Shown: positions 11,384 through 18,777 of the stretch, one piece after another | Layout: each line of letters opens with the position of its first letter | Numbering within the stretch: position 1 is the first letter of the stretch | Assembly: GCF_036208045.1 (NCBI RefSeq) | Contig: NZ_CP121472.1 | Coordinates: 1-64,000 of the forward strand | DNA: 64,000 nucleotides | DNA from: Thiorhodovibrio winogradskyi | GTDB lineage: Bacteria; Pseudomonadota; Gammaproteobacteria; Chromatiales; Chromatiaceae | Direction: 5' to 3' | Translations under genes and position numbers: made by a program | Notes under the pieces: generated by a model | Databases searched by the model: none | Seen by the model: the letters and a program-made list of their open reading frames with translations, nothing else | Told to the model about the DNA's origin: nothing

Positions 11384-12040
11384 TCATAGAAAACCATGGC
11401 GAGCAAGAAGTTCCTTGCTTACCGAGGCATATTCATCGCTTTTACTTGGTTTCCCAATTATCAGCCGTTCAAGATAACGCGCTATTAAATCAACCTCAAT
11501 ATTGACGCGTGTGGTGCTTCGATAGTTTTGGATATTTGTTACTACTCGTGTATGGGGTACTACATTCAAATAGAATAGGCTTCCAGTGATGTCGTTGACC
11601 GTAAGACTGATTCCATCAACTGCTATGGAGCCTTTACAGGAAATATAGCGGGTGAGTTCGTTTGGGACTTCAATGCTTAATTGAAGTGAGCGAGCTTCCT
11701 CGCGTATGTCTAGCACAGTGCCGATGCCGTCGACATGTCCACTTACCAAGTGACCTCCGAGGGGAGTTGCGAGCGTCAGAGCGCTCTCAAGATTCACCAA
11801 AGTTCCTGGTCTGATCTCTGCGAGGGTGGTCAGCGATAAGGTTTCACGTGAAACATCGGCACTAAAACCGTCAGGAAGAAAACCCACTACTGTCAGGCAA
11901 ACACCGTTGACGGCGATACTGTCGCCAATCTTGGCCAGCTGTAAATCGAATTCAGGACATTGAATTGATAAGCGAGCGTCGGACCCGAACCTTTTAATTT
12001 GGGCAACATGCCCCGCAGCCTGGATAATGCCAGTAAACAC
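11384..12040 (-). CDS. ribE: Riboflavin synthase alpha subunit
   Basis: RibE dismutates two lumazine molecules to riboflavin and a pyrimidine. The 218-residue protein starts MFTGII and contains two lumazine-binding repeats (about 1-97 and 98-195), with AVNGVCLTV in the first and SGHVDGIG plus AVDGISLTVND in the second, which is the family's internal duplication. It is first in the ribE-ribBX-ribH-nusB-thiL operon. ribD is not adjacent: the next upstream gene is prk, 261 bp away. No FMN riboswitch was recognised upstream. A 14-bp perfect palindrome matching parS lies inside the gene. Confidence 0.95.
   Translation of the reverse strand: MFTGIIQAAGHVAQIKRFGSDARLSIQCPEFDLQLAKIGDSIAVNGVCLTVVGFLPDGFSADVSRETLSLTTLAEIRPGTLVNLESALTLATPLGGHLVSGHVDGIGTVLDIREEARSLQLSIEVPNELTRYISCKGSIAVDGISLTVNDITGSLFYLNVVPHTRVVTNIQNYRSTTRVNIEVDLIARYLERLIIGKPSKSDEYASVSKELLARHGFL
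11840..11855. promoter_or_regulatory. Candidate parS centromere site 2
   Basis: GGTTTCACGTGAAACA matches parS (TGTTTCACGTGAAACA) at 15 of 16 positions and contains the perfect palindrome GTTTCACGTGAAAC at 11841-11854. It lies inside ribE, 8.8 kb from the first candidate. Scattered parS sites inside genes around the origin are normal for chromosomal ParABS systems. Confidence 0.75.
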
Positions 12041-12215
12041 TCAGTAGATTTCCCTTAAGAAGCGCATCTTCTGGGAAGTTCCATGCCAGTGGAGATGCCG
12101 AAAACGCGGTGAGTTGAAGGTCGAAGTAAGTTGCAAGGATTCAGTGGATATCGAGTTTCACACCCCAGAGAGCGATTTTAGATTCTCTTTCATCCACTTT
12201 CGATGAGAAACTCAA

Positions 12216-12236
12216 TGGGGCGGAAATTCCGCCCCA
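12216..12236 (-). terminator. Possible terminator hairpin downstream of prk
   Basis: The arms TGGGGCGGAA and TTCCGCCCCA are perfect inverted repeats of 10 bp separated by one base. In an RNA this would fold as a GC-rich stem with a small AT loop. It lies 66 bp beyond the prk stop on the minus strand, followed there by TTGAGTTTCTC, which is only weakly U-rich. It could instead be a protein-binding palindrome upstream of ribE. The rest of the 12041-12301 gap shows no gene or recognised riboswitch. Confidence 0.45.
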
Positions 12237-12301
12237 GAAGTTTATGTCACGAACATCGTCTTTACCCGTGCTTATCAACCAGACCGAGCATGAAAACGAT
12301 A

Positions 12302-13192
12302 CTAAACATTACGCGAATCCATCATGCGCTCGATGATTGGCTGTAGGACCACCTCCATCGCAAAGCCCATCTTGCCCCCCGGCACCACCATGGTATTGCG
12401 ACGACTCATGAATGAGTCGTGTATCATGCTGAGTAGGTACGGAAAATCGATATTGAGTTTTTCGGGCTCGCGAAAGCGAATAATCACAAAGCTCTCATCA
12501 GGCAAAGGAATATCGCGGGCAATAAAAGGATTGGAAGTGTCAACAGTCGGGACTCTCTGGAAATTGATGTCCGTCAAGGAAAACTGAGGAGTAATGTGAC
12601 GAATATAGTCGGGCATTCGCCGCATGATGGTATCGACGATAGCTTCCGCCGAGTAGCCGCGCTCAAGATTATCGCGGTGGATTTTCTGAATCCATTCCAG
12701 GTTGACGATAGGGACGACGCCAACACCTAAATCGACATGCTGGGCAACATTGTCCTCTTCGGAGACAACGAGTCCATGAAGGCCCTCATAAAAAAGAACA
12801 TCAGTCCCCTCTTCAAGGTCTTCCCAGGGCGTAAATTCTCCAGGTTTTAAGTCAGTTCCAAGCCGTTGATTATGCTCGGCCGCTTCCCCCTCACTATGAA
12901 GATAATAGCGACGTTTGCCCTTGCCGGTGTCTCCATAGGTCTGAAAAAGGTCAGCAAGCGAGTCAAAACGGTTTGCTTCCGGTCCAAAGTGGCTTAAATT
13001 TCGGTGAACTTCCGCAGCCTTGGCCATTTCGCTTTTCATCTCCACCCGGTTGTAGCGATGAAAGCTGTCGCCCTCGATAACGGCGGCTTTGATACCGTCG
13101 CGGTAGAAAATGTGCTCGAATGCGCGTTTAACAGTGGTTGTGCCGGCGCCAGATGAGCCCGTGACAGCGACAATTGGATGCTTTTTCGACAT
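12302..13192 (-). CDS. prk: Phosphoribulokinase
   Basis: PRK phosphorylates ribulose 5-phosphate to ribulose 1,5-bisphosphate, the RuBisCO substrate, in the Calvin-Benson cycle. The 296-residue product is the octameric proteobacterial type. It has the P-loop GSSGAGTTT at residues 12-20, the conserved IEGDSFHRYNR block at 39-49 and the HLGVGVVP-type core. The start MSKKHPIVAVTG at 13192 is chosen over an in-frame ATG 30 bp upstream because it matches the family and is preceded by GGGAG 7 bases away. The gene stands alone on the minus strand, divergent from yjbQ and the RuBisCO-like gene. True RuBisCO genes are not in the window. Confidence 0.95.
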   Translation of the reverse strand: MSKKHPIVAVTGSSGAGTTTVKRAFEHIFYRDGIKAAVIEGDSFHRYNRVEMKSEMAKAAEVHRNLSHFGPEANRFDSLADLFQTYGDTGKGKRRYYLHSEGEAAEHNQRLGTDLKPGEFTPWEDLEEGTDVLFYEGLHGLVVSEEDNVAQHVDLGVGVVPIVNLEWIQKIHRDNLERGYSAEAIVDTIMRRMPDYIRHITPQFSLTDINFQRVPTVDTSNPFIARDIPLPDESFVIIRFREPEKLNIDFPYLLSMIHDSFMSRRNTMVVPGGKMGFAMEVVLQPIIERMMDSRNV

Positions 13193-13304
13193 AGTTGACT
13201 CCCGTCGTTGTGCTAGTTCCAAATCAGGAAGGTGAATCGGTGCGCGCCCAGATGGTTGAGGCGTCGCGTTGGCACGGACCAGCGCCCGAACCCCTGACTA
13301 TATC

Positions 13305-13317
13305 ATGAGAGACTCAT
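13305..13317. promoter_or_regulatory. Short palindrome in the prk/yjbQ divergent region
   Basis: ATGAG-AGA-CTCAT is a small interrupted palindrome in the 286-bp divergent region between prk and yjbQ. A LysR-type regulator such as CbbR often controls prk, but the sequence does not clearly fit its TNA-N7-TNA pattern, so binding is speculative. Nothing else clear was seen in this gap. Confidence 0.2.
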
Positions 13318-13478
13318 ATTGAGCCTGATGTTATAAAACGTGCAGAAATCGGGAGATGCGTCTGGCATGCTCAAGCCGACCTCAGGTGAAGCCGGAAACC
13401 ACAATGAGTTGGCTCTAACTGCAGGCCCTGGGGTCGGCGAAGACAGTCTAAGAGATGGAATCCGGAGGATGACAGCGA

Positions 13479-13907
13479 ATGAAAATGGTAGTGGTTGAAC
13501 TCAGGCTTGCGACACAGCAACCGATCGAGATAATTGATATTACCGAGCAGGTGCGCAAGCACTGCAGGGATTCCGGCATTCGCTCTGGACTGGCGACACT
13601 CATTTCCCGGCACACCACAGCCTACGTCAACTTTAACGAGCGCGAACCACAACTCCAACTAGACATGTTGACCTTCCTCAAGCGCTTAGTCCCGCGCGAT
13701 GGTGACTACCGCCATAACCTTGCCCCGGTTGATGGTCGAGACAATGCGCACGCACACTTGCTCGGGTTGTTTATGAATGCCTCGGAGAGCATCCCGATCG
13801 AGGATGGGGCACTGTTGCTTGGTGAATGGCAGTCCATATTCTTTGTCGAGCTCGATGGTCCGCGCACATCGCGCGCCCTGACACTCCAGTTTCTCGGTGA
13901 GGGTTAA
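13479..13907 (+). CDS. yjbQ: YjbQ/UPF0047 family protein
   Basis: The 142-residue protein is a typical small single-domain YjbQ (UPF0047). It has the conserved SRHTTAYVNFNE near residue 44, NAHAHLLGLF near 91 and GEWQSIFFVELDGPRTSR at the C-terminus. Family members form trimers, and some have been reported with weak thiamine-phosphate synthase activity; the physiological role is not settled. It is separated from the following RuBisCO-like gene by only 3 bp, so the two are almost certainly co-transcribed and may act together. The start ATG follows GGATGACAGCGA, a modest ribosome-binding site. Confidence 0.9.
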   Translation: MKMVVVELRLATQQPIEIIDITEQVRKHCRDSGIRSGLATLISRHTTAYVNFNEREPQLQLDMLTFLKRLVPRDGDYRHNLAPVDGRDNAHAHLLGLFMNASESIPIEDGALLLGEWQSIFFVELDGPRTSRALTLQFLGEG

Positions 13908-13910
13908 GCG

Positions 13911-15206
13911 ATGAAAGCAGTCGACGCTCGTGGTTTTTTTTCTTCGGCCAATGCTCTTGAGTTCGAGGACTATCTGCTACTGGACTACGTCTTCGAGTGC
14001 CAAGGCGATCCAGAGTTGGCTGCAGCCCATCTTTGCAGCGAACAATCCACGGCGCAATGGAAGCGAGTGAATGTCAGCGAGGACTACCGGCCTCGCTTTG
14101 CCGCGAAAGTCTTGTCACTCGACACTCAAGCTTGTCCTTCAGGATTTTCAAGCCCAGTTGTAGAGCTTGGAGATGGCGAGGTTTATCGCTGTAAGGTTCG
14201 CATCGCCCACCCTCATGCCAATTTTGGTCCGCGCTTGCCCAACTTGCTCAGTGCGGTACTGGGTGAAGGTGCATTTTTCGCGCCCGGCATCCCCCTGATC
14301 AAGCTGCTCGATATTCAGTTCCCGGACTCCTTTCTGAGCGCATTTCAAGGACCGCGCTTCGGCATTCAGGGCCTACGTGAGCGCCTCCAGGTTGAGAATC
14401 GACCCATTTTTTTTGGTGTGATCAAGCCAAATATTGGTCTTCCTCCTGAACCTTTCGCCGAGCTTGGTTATCAAGCCTGGACTGGAGGTCTCGACATTGC
14501 CAAGGACGATGAAATGCTGGCTGATGTCCAATGGTCACCGCTAGCAGAGCGGGCCCGCCTGCTAGGCGCCGCGCGTATGCGTGCCGAGCAGGAAACTGGC
14601 GTGCCGAAAATCTATTTGGCCAATATCACCGATGAATTGGATCGTTTGATCGATCTGCACGATACCGCGGTCGCCGCCGGTGCTGGAGCGGTCATGCTGA
14701 ATGCCTGGCCCATGGGTTTGAGTGCCGCGCGCATGCTGAGCGCTTACACCAAGGTGCCAATGGTGGCGCATTTCCCTGTCATTGCGGGTATGAGTCGGCT
14801 GCCGTTTTTTGGTGTGCATACCCGCGTCATGACCAAGCTACAACGCCTTGCTGGCTTTGATGTCATCATCATGCCGGGATTTGGTGCGCGCATGATGACC
14901 CCGGCAGCAGAGGTTCAAGCTTGTATCGATGCTTGTCTTGATCCAACCTTCGGCAACATTAAACCCAGTTTGCCGGTTCCTGGTGGCAGCGATTCGGCTG
15001 CTACGCTTGAGGCTGTCTATAACCTGGTAGGCAGTGCGGATTTCGGTTTTGTGCCTGGTCGAGGTGTTTTCAGCCACCCACAAGGTCCAGCGGCAGGAGC
15101 AAGAAGCCTGCACCAGGCCTGGGCGGCCATTTCCGCCGGGGTGCCGATGGCGGAAGCTGCCAAGGATCGACCGGAGTTGAAAGCGGCTCTCGAGACCTTC
15201 GGTTGA
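13911..15206 (+). CDS. RuBisCO-like protein (form IV)
   Basis: The 431-residue protein has the RuBisCO large-subunit fold but belongs to the form IV RuBisCO-like proteins. It keeps GVIKPNIGLP (K172, equivalent to spinach K175) and GGLDIAKDDE at 192-201 (K198, D200 and E201, the carbamylation and magnesium site). It has MVAHFPVIAGM (H287). It has no lysine in loop 6: the region reads IMPGFGARMMTP instead of a GKLEG-type loop. Without the loop-6 lysine it should not fix CO2. RLPs in phototrophic sulfur bacteria have been linked to sulfur oxidation and stress, and others to methionine salvage enolase or isomerase reactions. The exact substrate cannot be told from the sequence. It pairs with yjbQ. 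Confidence 0.92.
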   Translation: MKAVDARGFFSSANALEFEDYLLLDYVFECQGDPELAAAHLCSEQSTAQWKRVNVSEDYRPRFAAKVLSLDTQACPSGFSSPVVELGDGEVYRCKVRIAHPHANFGPRLPNLLSAVLGEGAFFAPGIPLIKLLDIQFPDSFLSAFQGPRFGIQGLRERLQVENRPIFFGVIKPNIGLPPEPFAELGYQAWTGGLDIAKDDEMLADVQWSPLAERARLLGAARMRAEQETGVPKIYLANITDELDRLIDLHDTAVAAGAGAVMLNAWPMGLSAARMLSAYTKVPMVAHFPVIAGMSRLPFFGVHTRVMTKLQRLAGFDVIIMPGFGARMMTPAAEVQACIDACLDPTFGNIKPSLPVPGGSDSAATLEAVYNLVGSADFGFVPGRGVFSHPQGPAAGARSLHQAWAAISAGVPMAEAAKDRPELKAALETFG

Positions 15207-15301
15207 GCAAATTTATCCAAGATTGCCAAGATATAACTAGCGCCCTGGTTGCGTGGATCTGGATAAAACCTTTTTGTATCAGTGCCTTGATATGAAACCA
15301 A

Positions 15302-15574
15302 TCAGTTTTTGGGTGGTACGTATCCCTCTGGCACCTCGGCGCCCTCGCCAAAGAAATATTGCTCCATCTGATCCTCGAGAAATTTTCGTGCCTTGGGGTC
15401 CATCGGGCTCAGGCGATTTTCGTTGATGAGCATCGTTTGATGCTTTAGCCAATCGCCCCAGGCGGGCTTGGATACTTGCTCGAAGATCCGCTCACCAAGC
15501 GGGCCAGGATAGGGTAGGCGCTCAAGGCCCTCGGCTTCATGTCCGAGTTTGATGCATTTGACCATGCGGGACAT
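15302..15574 (-). CDS. yggX: Probable Fe(2+)-trafficking protein YggX
   Basis: YggX is a small protein that protects iron-sulfur proteins and lowers oxidative damage. The 90-residue product matches the family over its whole length (E. coli 91), with the N-terminal cysteine C7, [29 protein letters not shown] and the C-terminal EGYVPP. It follows mutY on the minus strand by 58 bp, the same order as in E. coli, so DNA repair of oxidative lesions and iron handling are co-expressed. It is convergent with the RuBisCO-like gene, 95 bp away. Confidence 0.94.
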   Translation of the reverse strand: MSRMVKCIKLGHEAEGLERLPYPGPLGERIFEQVSKPAWGDWLKHQTMLINENRLSPMDPKARKFLEDQMEQYFFGEGAEVPEGYVPPKN

Positions 15575-15632
15575 AGGACGTCTCCATGTACACTAAGTAA
15601 TTGATAGAAAAGAATTTCTCTGGAATGAGGTT

Positions 15633-16790
15633 CTAAGCTGGCCTGTGGGAACAACAGTCCAGGAGTTGATTCTTGGATGCTTTAGCCATGGCCAGTAACT
15701 CCAGCAAGATCGCCTTGACGGGCGCGGGGACAGCCATGGTGGAAGCGCGCTTCAGCGCCACCCAGAGATGCCGGTCGCTATCTCGAAGCTGACTTATTGC
15801 TGACTTGAGCAAGAGTCGTTCAGGATAAATGTCCAAGTGAAAGTGGGAAAATGAATGCTGCCTGTCTGGCAGCTTTTCAACCCGAGGCGCCGTCTGGTAA
15901 AGATGCAACTCGCACCAATGCGCGCTGCTTTCCTGCAGCGAAACCTCGGGGAAAGTCCAGAGCCCACCCCAGAGTCCGCTTGGCGGTCGTTGCTCAAGCA
16001 AAATTCTGCCATCGGGGTCTTGCACTAGGAGCCAGCGAGTCGCGCGTCTAGGCAAGGGTCGTTTGGGTTTGGGTTGGGGATACTGGTGAATGCTGTTCGT
16101 CATGAGAGCCAGGCAATGCCGGCTGAGCGGGCAATGGTTGCAATCCGGCGCGGCTCGAGTGCAGACAGTGGCACCCAGGTCCATCATCGCTTGATTGTAG
16201 GTGCCTGGCCAATTCGGATGCTTAAGGTGCAGCTCCTGCAAACCAGCTCGGGCGGCAGCGGATAAAAGCTCATCGGCCAAAGCCCACAGGTGCTTTTGTA
16301 TCCGGCTCTCCCCGGGCCAGCCCGCAACCGCGAAACAGCGTGCCAGCACTCGTTTGACATTGCCATCAAGGATTGCATGAGCCTGCCCGTAGGCAAGCGA
16401 GAGAATGGCGCCCGCCGTGGAACGCCCGATGCCTGGCAGTGCGATCAGCCACTCAAGCTGCTCGGGCAATTCGCCGCCATGCTGTTCAAGAACGATCCTG
16501 GCGGAGCGGTGCAGATTGCGTGCCCGAGCATAGTAACCAAGCCCGGACCAGTGTTGCAGCACCTCATCTTCAGTGGCTGTCGCGAGCGCGCCGAGATTGG
16601 GAAAGCACCCAATAAAGCGCTCGAAATACGGAATAACAACAGCAACCTGCGTCTGTTGCAGCATGATCTCGGAGACCCAGACCCGATACGGCGTGGGCGC
16701 GAGTTGCCAGGGAAGATCCTTACGTCCATGACAGGCAAACCATTGCAGCACGCAGTCTGCGAAGGCATCAGGCAACCAAGCCTGGTTCAT
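15633..16790 (-). CDS. mutY: Adenine DNA glycosylase MutY
   Basis: MutY removes adenine mispaired with 8-oxoguanine. The 385-residue protein has SEIMLQQTQV with catalytic E41, the helix-hairpin-helix LPGIGRSTAGAI, catalytic D142 in AILDGNVKRV, and the [4Fe-4S] cysteines C210, C217, C220 and C226 in the spacing C-X6-C-X2-C-X5-C. A C-terminal NUDIX-like domain (from about 245, LLEQRPPSGLWGGLWTFPE) recognises 8-oxoguanine. It starts 15 bp after the AsmA-family gene and precedes yggX. Confidence 0.96.
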   Translation of the reverse strand: MNQAWLPDAFADCVLQWFACHGRKDLPWQLAPTPYRVWVSEIMLQQTQVAVVIPYFERFIGCFPNLGALATATEDEVLQHWSGLGYYARARNLHRSARIVLEQHGGELPEQLEWLIALPGIGRSTAGAILSLAYGQAHAILDGNVKRVLARCFAVAGWPGESRIQKHLWALADELLSAAARAGLQELHLKHPNWPGTYNQAMMDLGATVCTRAAPDCNHCPLSRHCLALMTNSIHQYPQPKPKRPLPRRATRWLLVQDPDGRILLEQRPPSGLWGGLWTFPEVSLQESSAHWCELHLYQTAPRVEKLPDRQHSFSHFHLDIYPERLLLKSAISQLRDSDRHLWVALKRASTMAVPAPVKAILLELLAMAKASKNQLLDCCSHRPA

Positions 16791-16805
16791 GGCGCCATTC
16801 CTGGC

Positions 16806-18404
16806 CTAATTGGTGCCAAGTAGTTTACGCAGACCTTGCTCCAGCCCCTTGATGCCGGTGCGCTCCTCAAGCGCGCGGAGCTTGTCCTGGTGCTGGTCTG
16901 CCTTGCGCTTGAGAGCGCGAGCGGCGGCCTCGCGCAGAGCCGGCCTCGGGTCGATGCGAACCCGCGGCGTCTGCCAGGCGCCCTGAATGCGAACAGGCAT
17001 CGGCAGTCCATTAAGCTCAGCGATGGTCTCGCCATTTGGGTTGTCCTGCACTATGGCGGTCAAATCAAAATCGACATTCTCTGCTGGCAGTTCCACCAGA
17101 CCCGTGCCGGTGACCAATACCCCGGGTAAGCGGGCAATCACATCCTGGCTGCGAAAGCGGCCCAAATCCCCATGAAAGCTGGCGCTGATCTCACGAAAGG
17201 CATGGAGCCGTGGCAATTCAAGTCCAGCCGCCTTGAGACCCGGCCCAGTCGCTGCAAGCATGTCGGTGAAGGAAAGCCCTTGTGGTTGGACATCGCGCAA
17301 GAGCACAGCGGCCTCGCCGGCAAGACTTTCGCTGATGCCCTCCCAATTGCCACCACTGGCGCTCAGCTCAAGCGCGATCTTGGCCACACCGCTGGCTGAC
17401 AGCTTGGCCTGCAGATCGCTCAGGATGGGGCCAATCTGCAAGCTTTCACCTTGCGCCGATAGCTGGAACCTGGGCGCCCCGCGATCACCAGGTCTTACCT
17501 TAAGCTGACCGTCAACTCGCCCGCCATAAAATTTTGGTAATGAAAAAAATATATTGGTCGAAAAAGGCTGATCCGCGAAAGCCTGGGTGTCGAGTTGAAA
17601 GTCAATACCAGCGGCAAAGGAGCCCATGCCCTCCTTGCTGATGAGCCTCTGCCCGGCAGAGGTTGGCGCACGCTCAAGGCTTTCCAGCCAGGCGTGCAGA
17701 TCCAGTGCGTCCACGGCCAGGTGCCCGGATGCCATGAGCGCTTCTTCCGTGAGATTGGCATGGATGTCGCCGCCAAAGCGCAAACCTTGGATAAGCAGCT
17801 GCAGATTGCCAAGGCTCAGTGAGCGGGCATTCTCCTGGGTGCTCAGATCCGCGGTCAGTTCGGCTGCTGGCCAATGCCAGCTCTGATCCTTCCGACTCCA
17901 GGTGATAGGCCCAAGTCCGAGGCGCATATCCGGAAGTTCGAGACCTTCCGCGGTGGCCAGTGGCAGGCGCGCGGAGCCAAGCTGCAGGTCCACCTTGGCC
18001 AGGTCAAAGGTGAGCGGAACCGGATTGACCTGGGAGGTGGCGTCCGAGCTCTTGGTGAAGGCGCCACTGAGGTGCCAGGCCTGAATACGTGCGGGCCGCG
18101 GCTGGCCAGTGAACAGGGAATTCCAGCGGTATGTGATCACCACTTCCTCGGCATGTAGAGGAGGCCGCTCGCGCGCCAGCATTACAACTTGCCACAGGTG
18201 GATTTGAGGCTGGGGTAGCCAGTGGACTCGCGGGCCCCCGCCGATGCGCCAGTGCGAGCTGGTTGCATCCTCAACCTGAGCCCTCAGCAGATCACGGACC
18301 CGCGGACGGTCCAGCAAAGAATCGCCCGCGACAATGACAAAAAGCCCGAGTCCGGCAAAGATCATGAAGAACCACAGCAAGCCCGTTGTCAGAGGCCGCA
18401 TCAT
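16806..18404 (-). CDS. AsmA family protein
   Basis: The 532-residue protein has one N-terminal membrane segment (about 8-28, LLWFFMIFAGLGLFVIVAGD) followed by a long periplasmic beta-rich region. It carries the AsmA-like N-terminal block (ATSSHWRIGGGPRVHWLPQPQ) and the C-terminal AsmA block with LAATGPGLKAAG and VELPAENVDFDLTAIV. AsmA-like proteins are bridge-like lipid transfer or envelope assembly proteins of the inner membrane. It is probably the first gene of the AsmA-mutY-yggX operon; in other gammaproteobacteria an AsmA gene also precedes mutY. GC content is about 60%, the first strongly GC-rich gene from the origin. Confidence 0.88.
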   Translation of the reverse strand: MMRPLTTGLLWFFMIFAGLGLFVIVAGDSLLDRPRVRDLLRAQVEDATSSHWRIGGGPRVHWLPQPQIHLWQVVMLARERPPLHAEEVVITYRWNSLFTGQPRPARIQAWHLSGAFTKSSDATSQVNPVPLTFDLAKVDLQLGSARLPLATAEGLELPDMRLGLGPITWSRKDQSWHWPAAELTADLSTQENARSLSLGNLQLLIQGLRFGGDIHANLTEEALMASGHLAVDALDLHAWLESLERAPTSAGQRLISKEGMGSFAAGIDFQLDTQAFADQPFSTNIFFSLPKFYGGRVDGQLKVRPGDRGAPRFQLSAQGESLQIGPILSDLQAKLSASGVAKIALELSASGGNWEGISESLAGEAAVLLRDVQPQGLSFTDMLAATGPGLKAAGLELPRLHAFREISASFHGDLGRFRSQDVIARLPGVLVTGTGLVELPAENVDFDLTAIVQDNPNGETIAELNGLPMPVRIQGAWQTPRVRIDPRPALREAAARALKRKADQHQDKLRALEERTGIKGLEQGLRKLLGTN

Positions 18405-18478
18405 CGCTCTACATGACCTTGATCATCGCGGGAAGAGAGCATCGGGGGAGAAAGCAGGAGATCAAGAGAGGCGGGAAG

Positions 18479-18552
18479 TGGAGCGGGCGATGGGAATCGA
18501 ACCCACATTGGAGGCTTGGGAAGCCCCTGTTCTACCATTGAACTACGCCCGC
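18479..18552 (-). tRNA. tRNA-Gly (anticodon CCC)
   Basis: Read on the minus strand the sequence folds as a cloverleaf: acceptor GCGGGCG/CGCCCGC, D-loop AATGGTA, anticodon stem GGGGC/GCCTC with loop TTCCCAA, T-loop TTCGATT, discriminator T and encoded CCA at 18481-18479. It closely resembles E. coli tRNA-Gly(CCC). The total is 74 nt including CCA. It lies between the AsmA gene and the acyl-CoA ligase gene. Confidence 0.95.
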
Positions 18553-18777
18553 GATAAGAATGGGTGTTGCCGCTGTTAACCGTCCGCCCAAGCCAAACTG
18601 AGGGCGCAAGCTAGAGGTCATGCATGCCTTGCTTGCCAACTGACCCAGCTTCAAGGACTCGGGTTGGCATCACCTGGGCCGATTGTAGGTCCGCGCGAGC
18701 GGATCGGCAAGACGCGATCACGCTCGGGCAAGAGAACGCCAAAGAAACCAAGAATCGCCCATGCACGGAGGTCTCAT

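Noticed and set aside
12041-12301. Possible FMN riboswitch upstream of ribE
   Set aside because: None of the conserved RFN blocks was found in either orientation; only a GC-rich hairpin is present.
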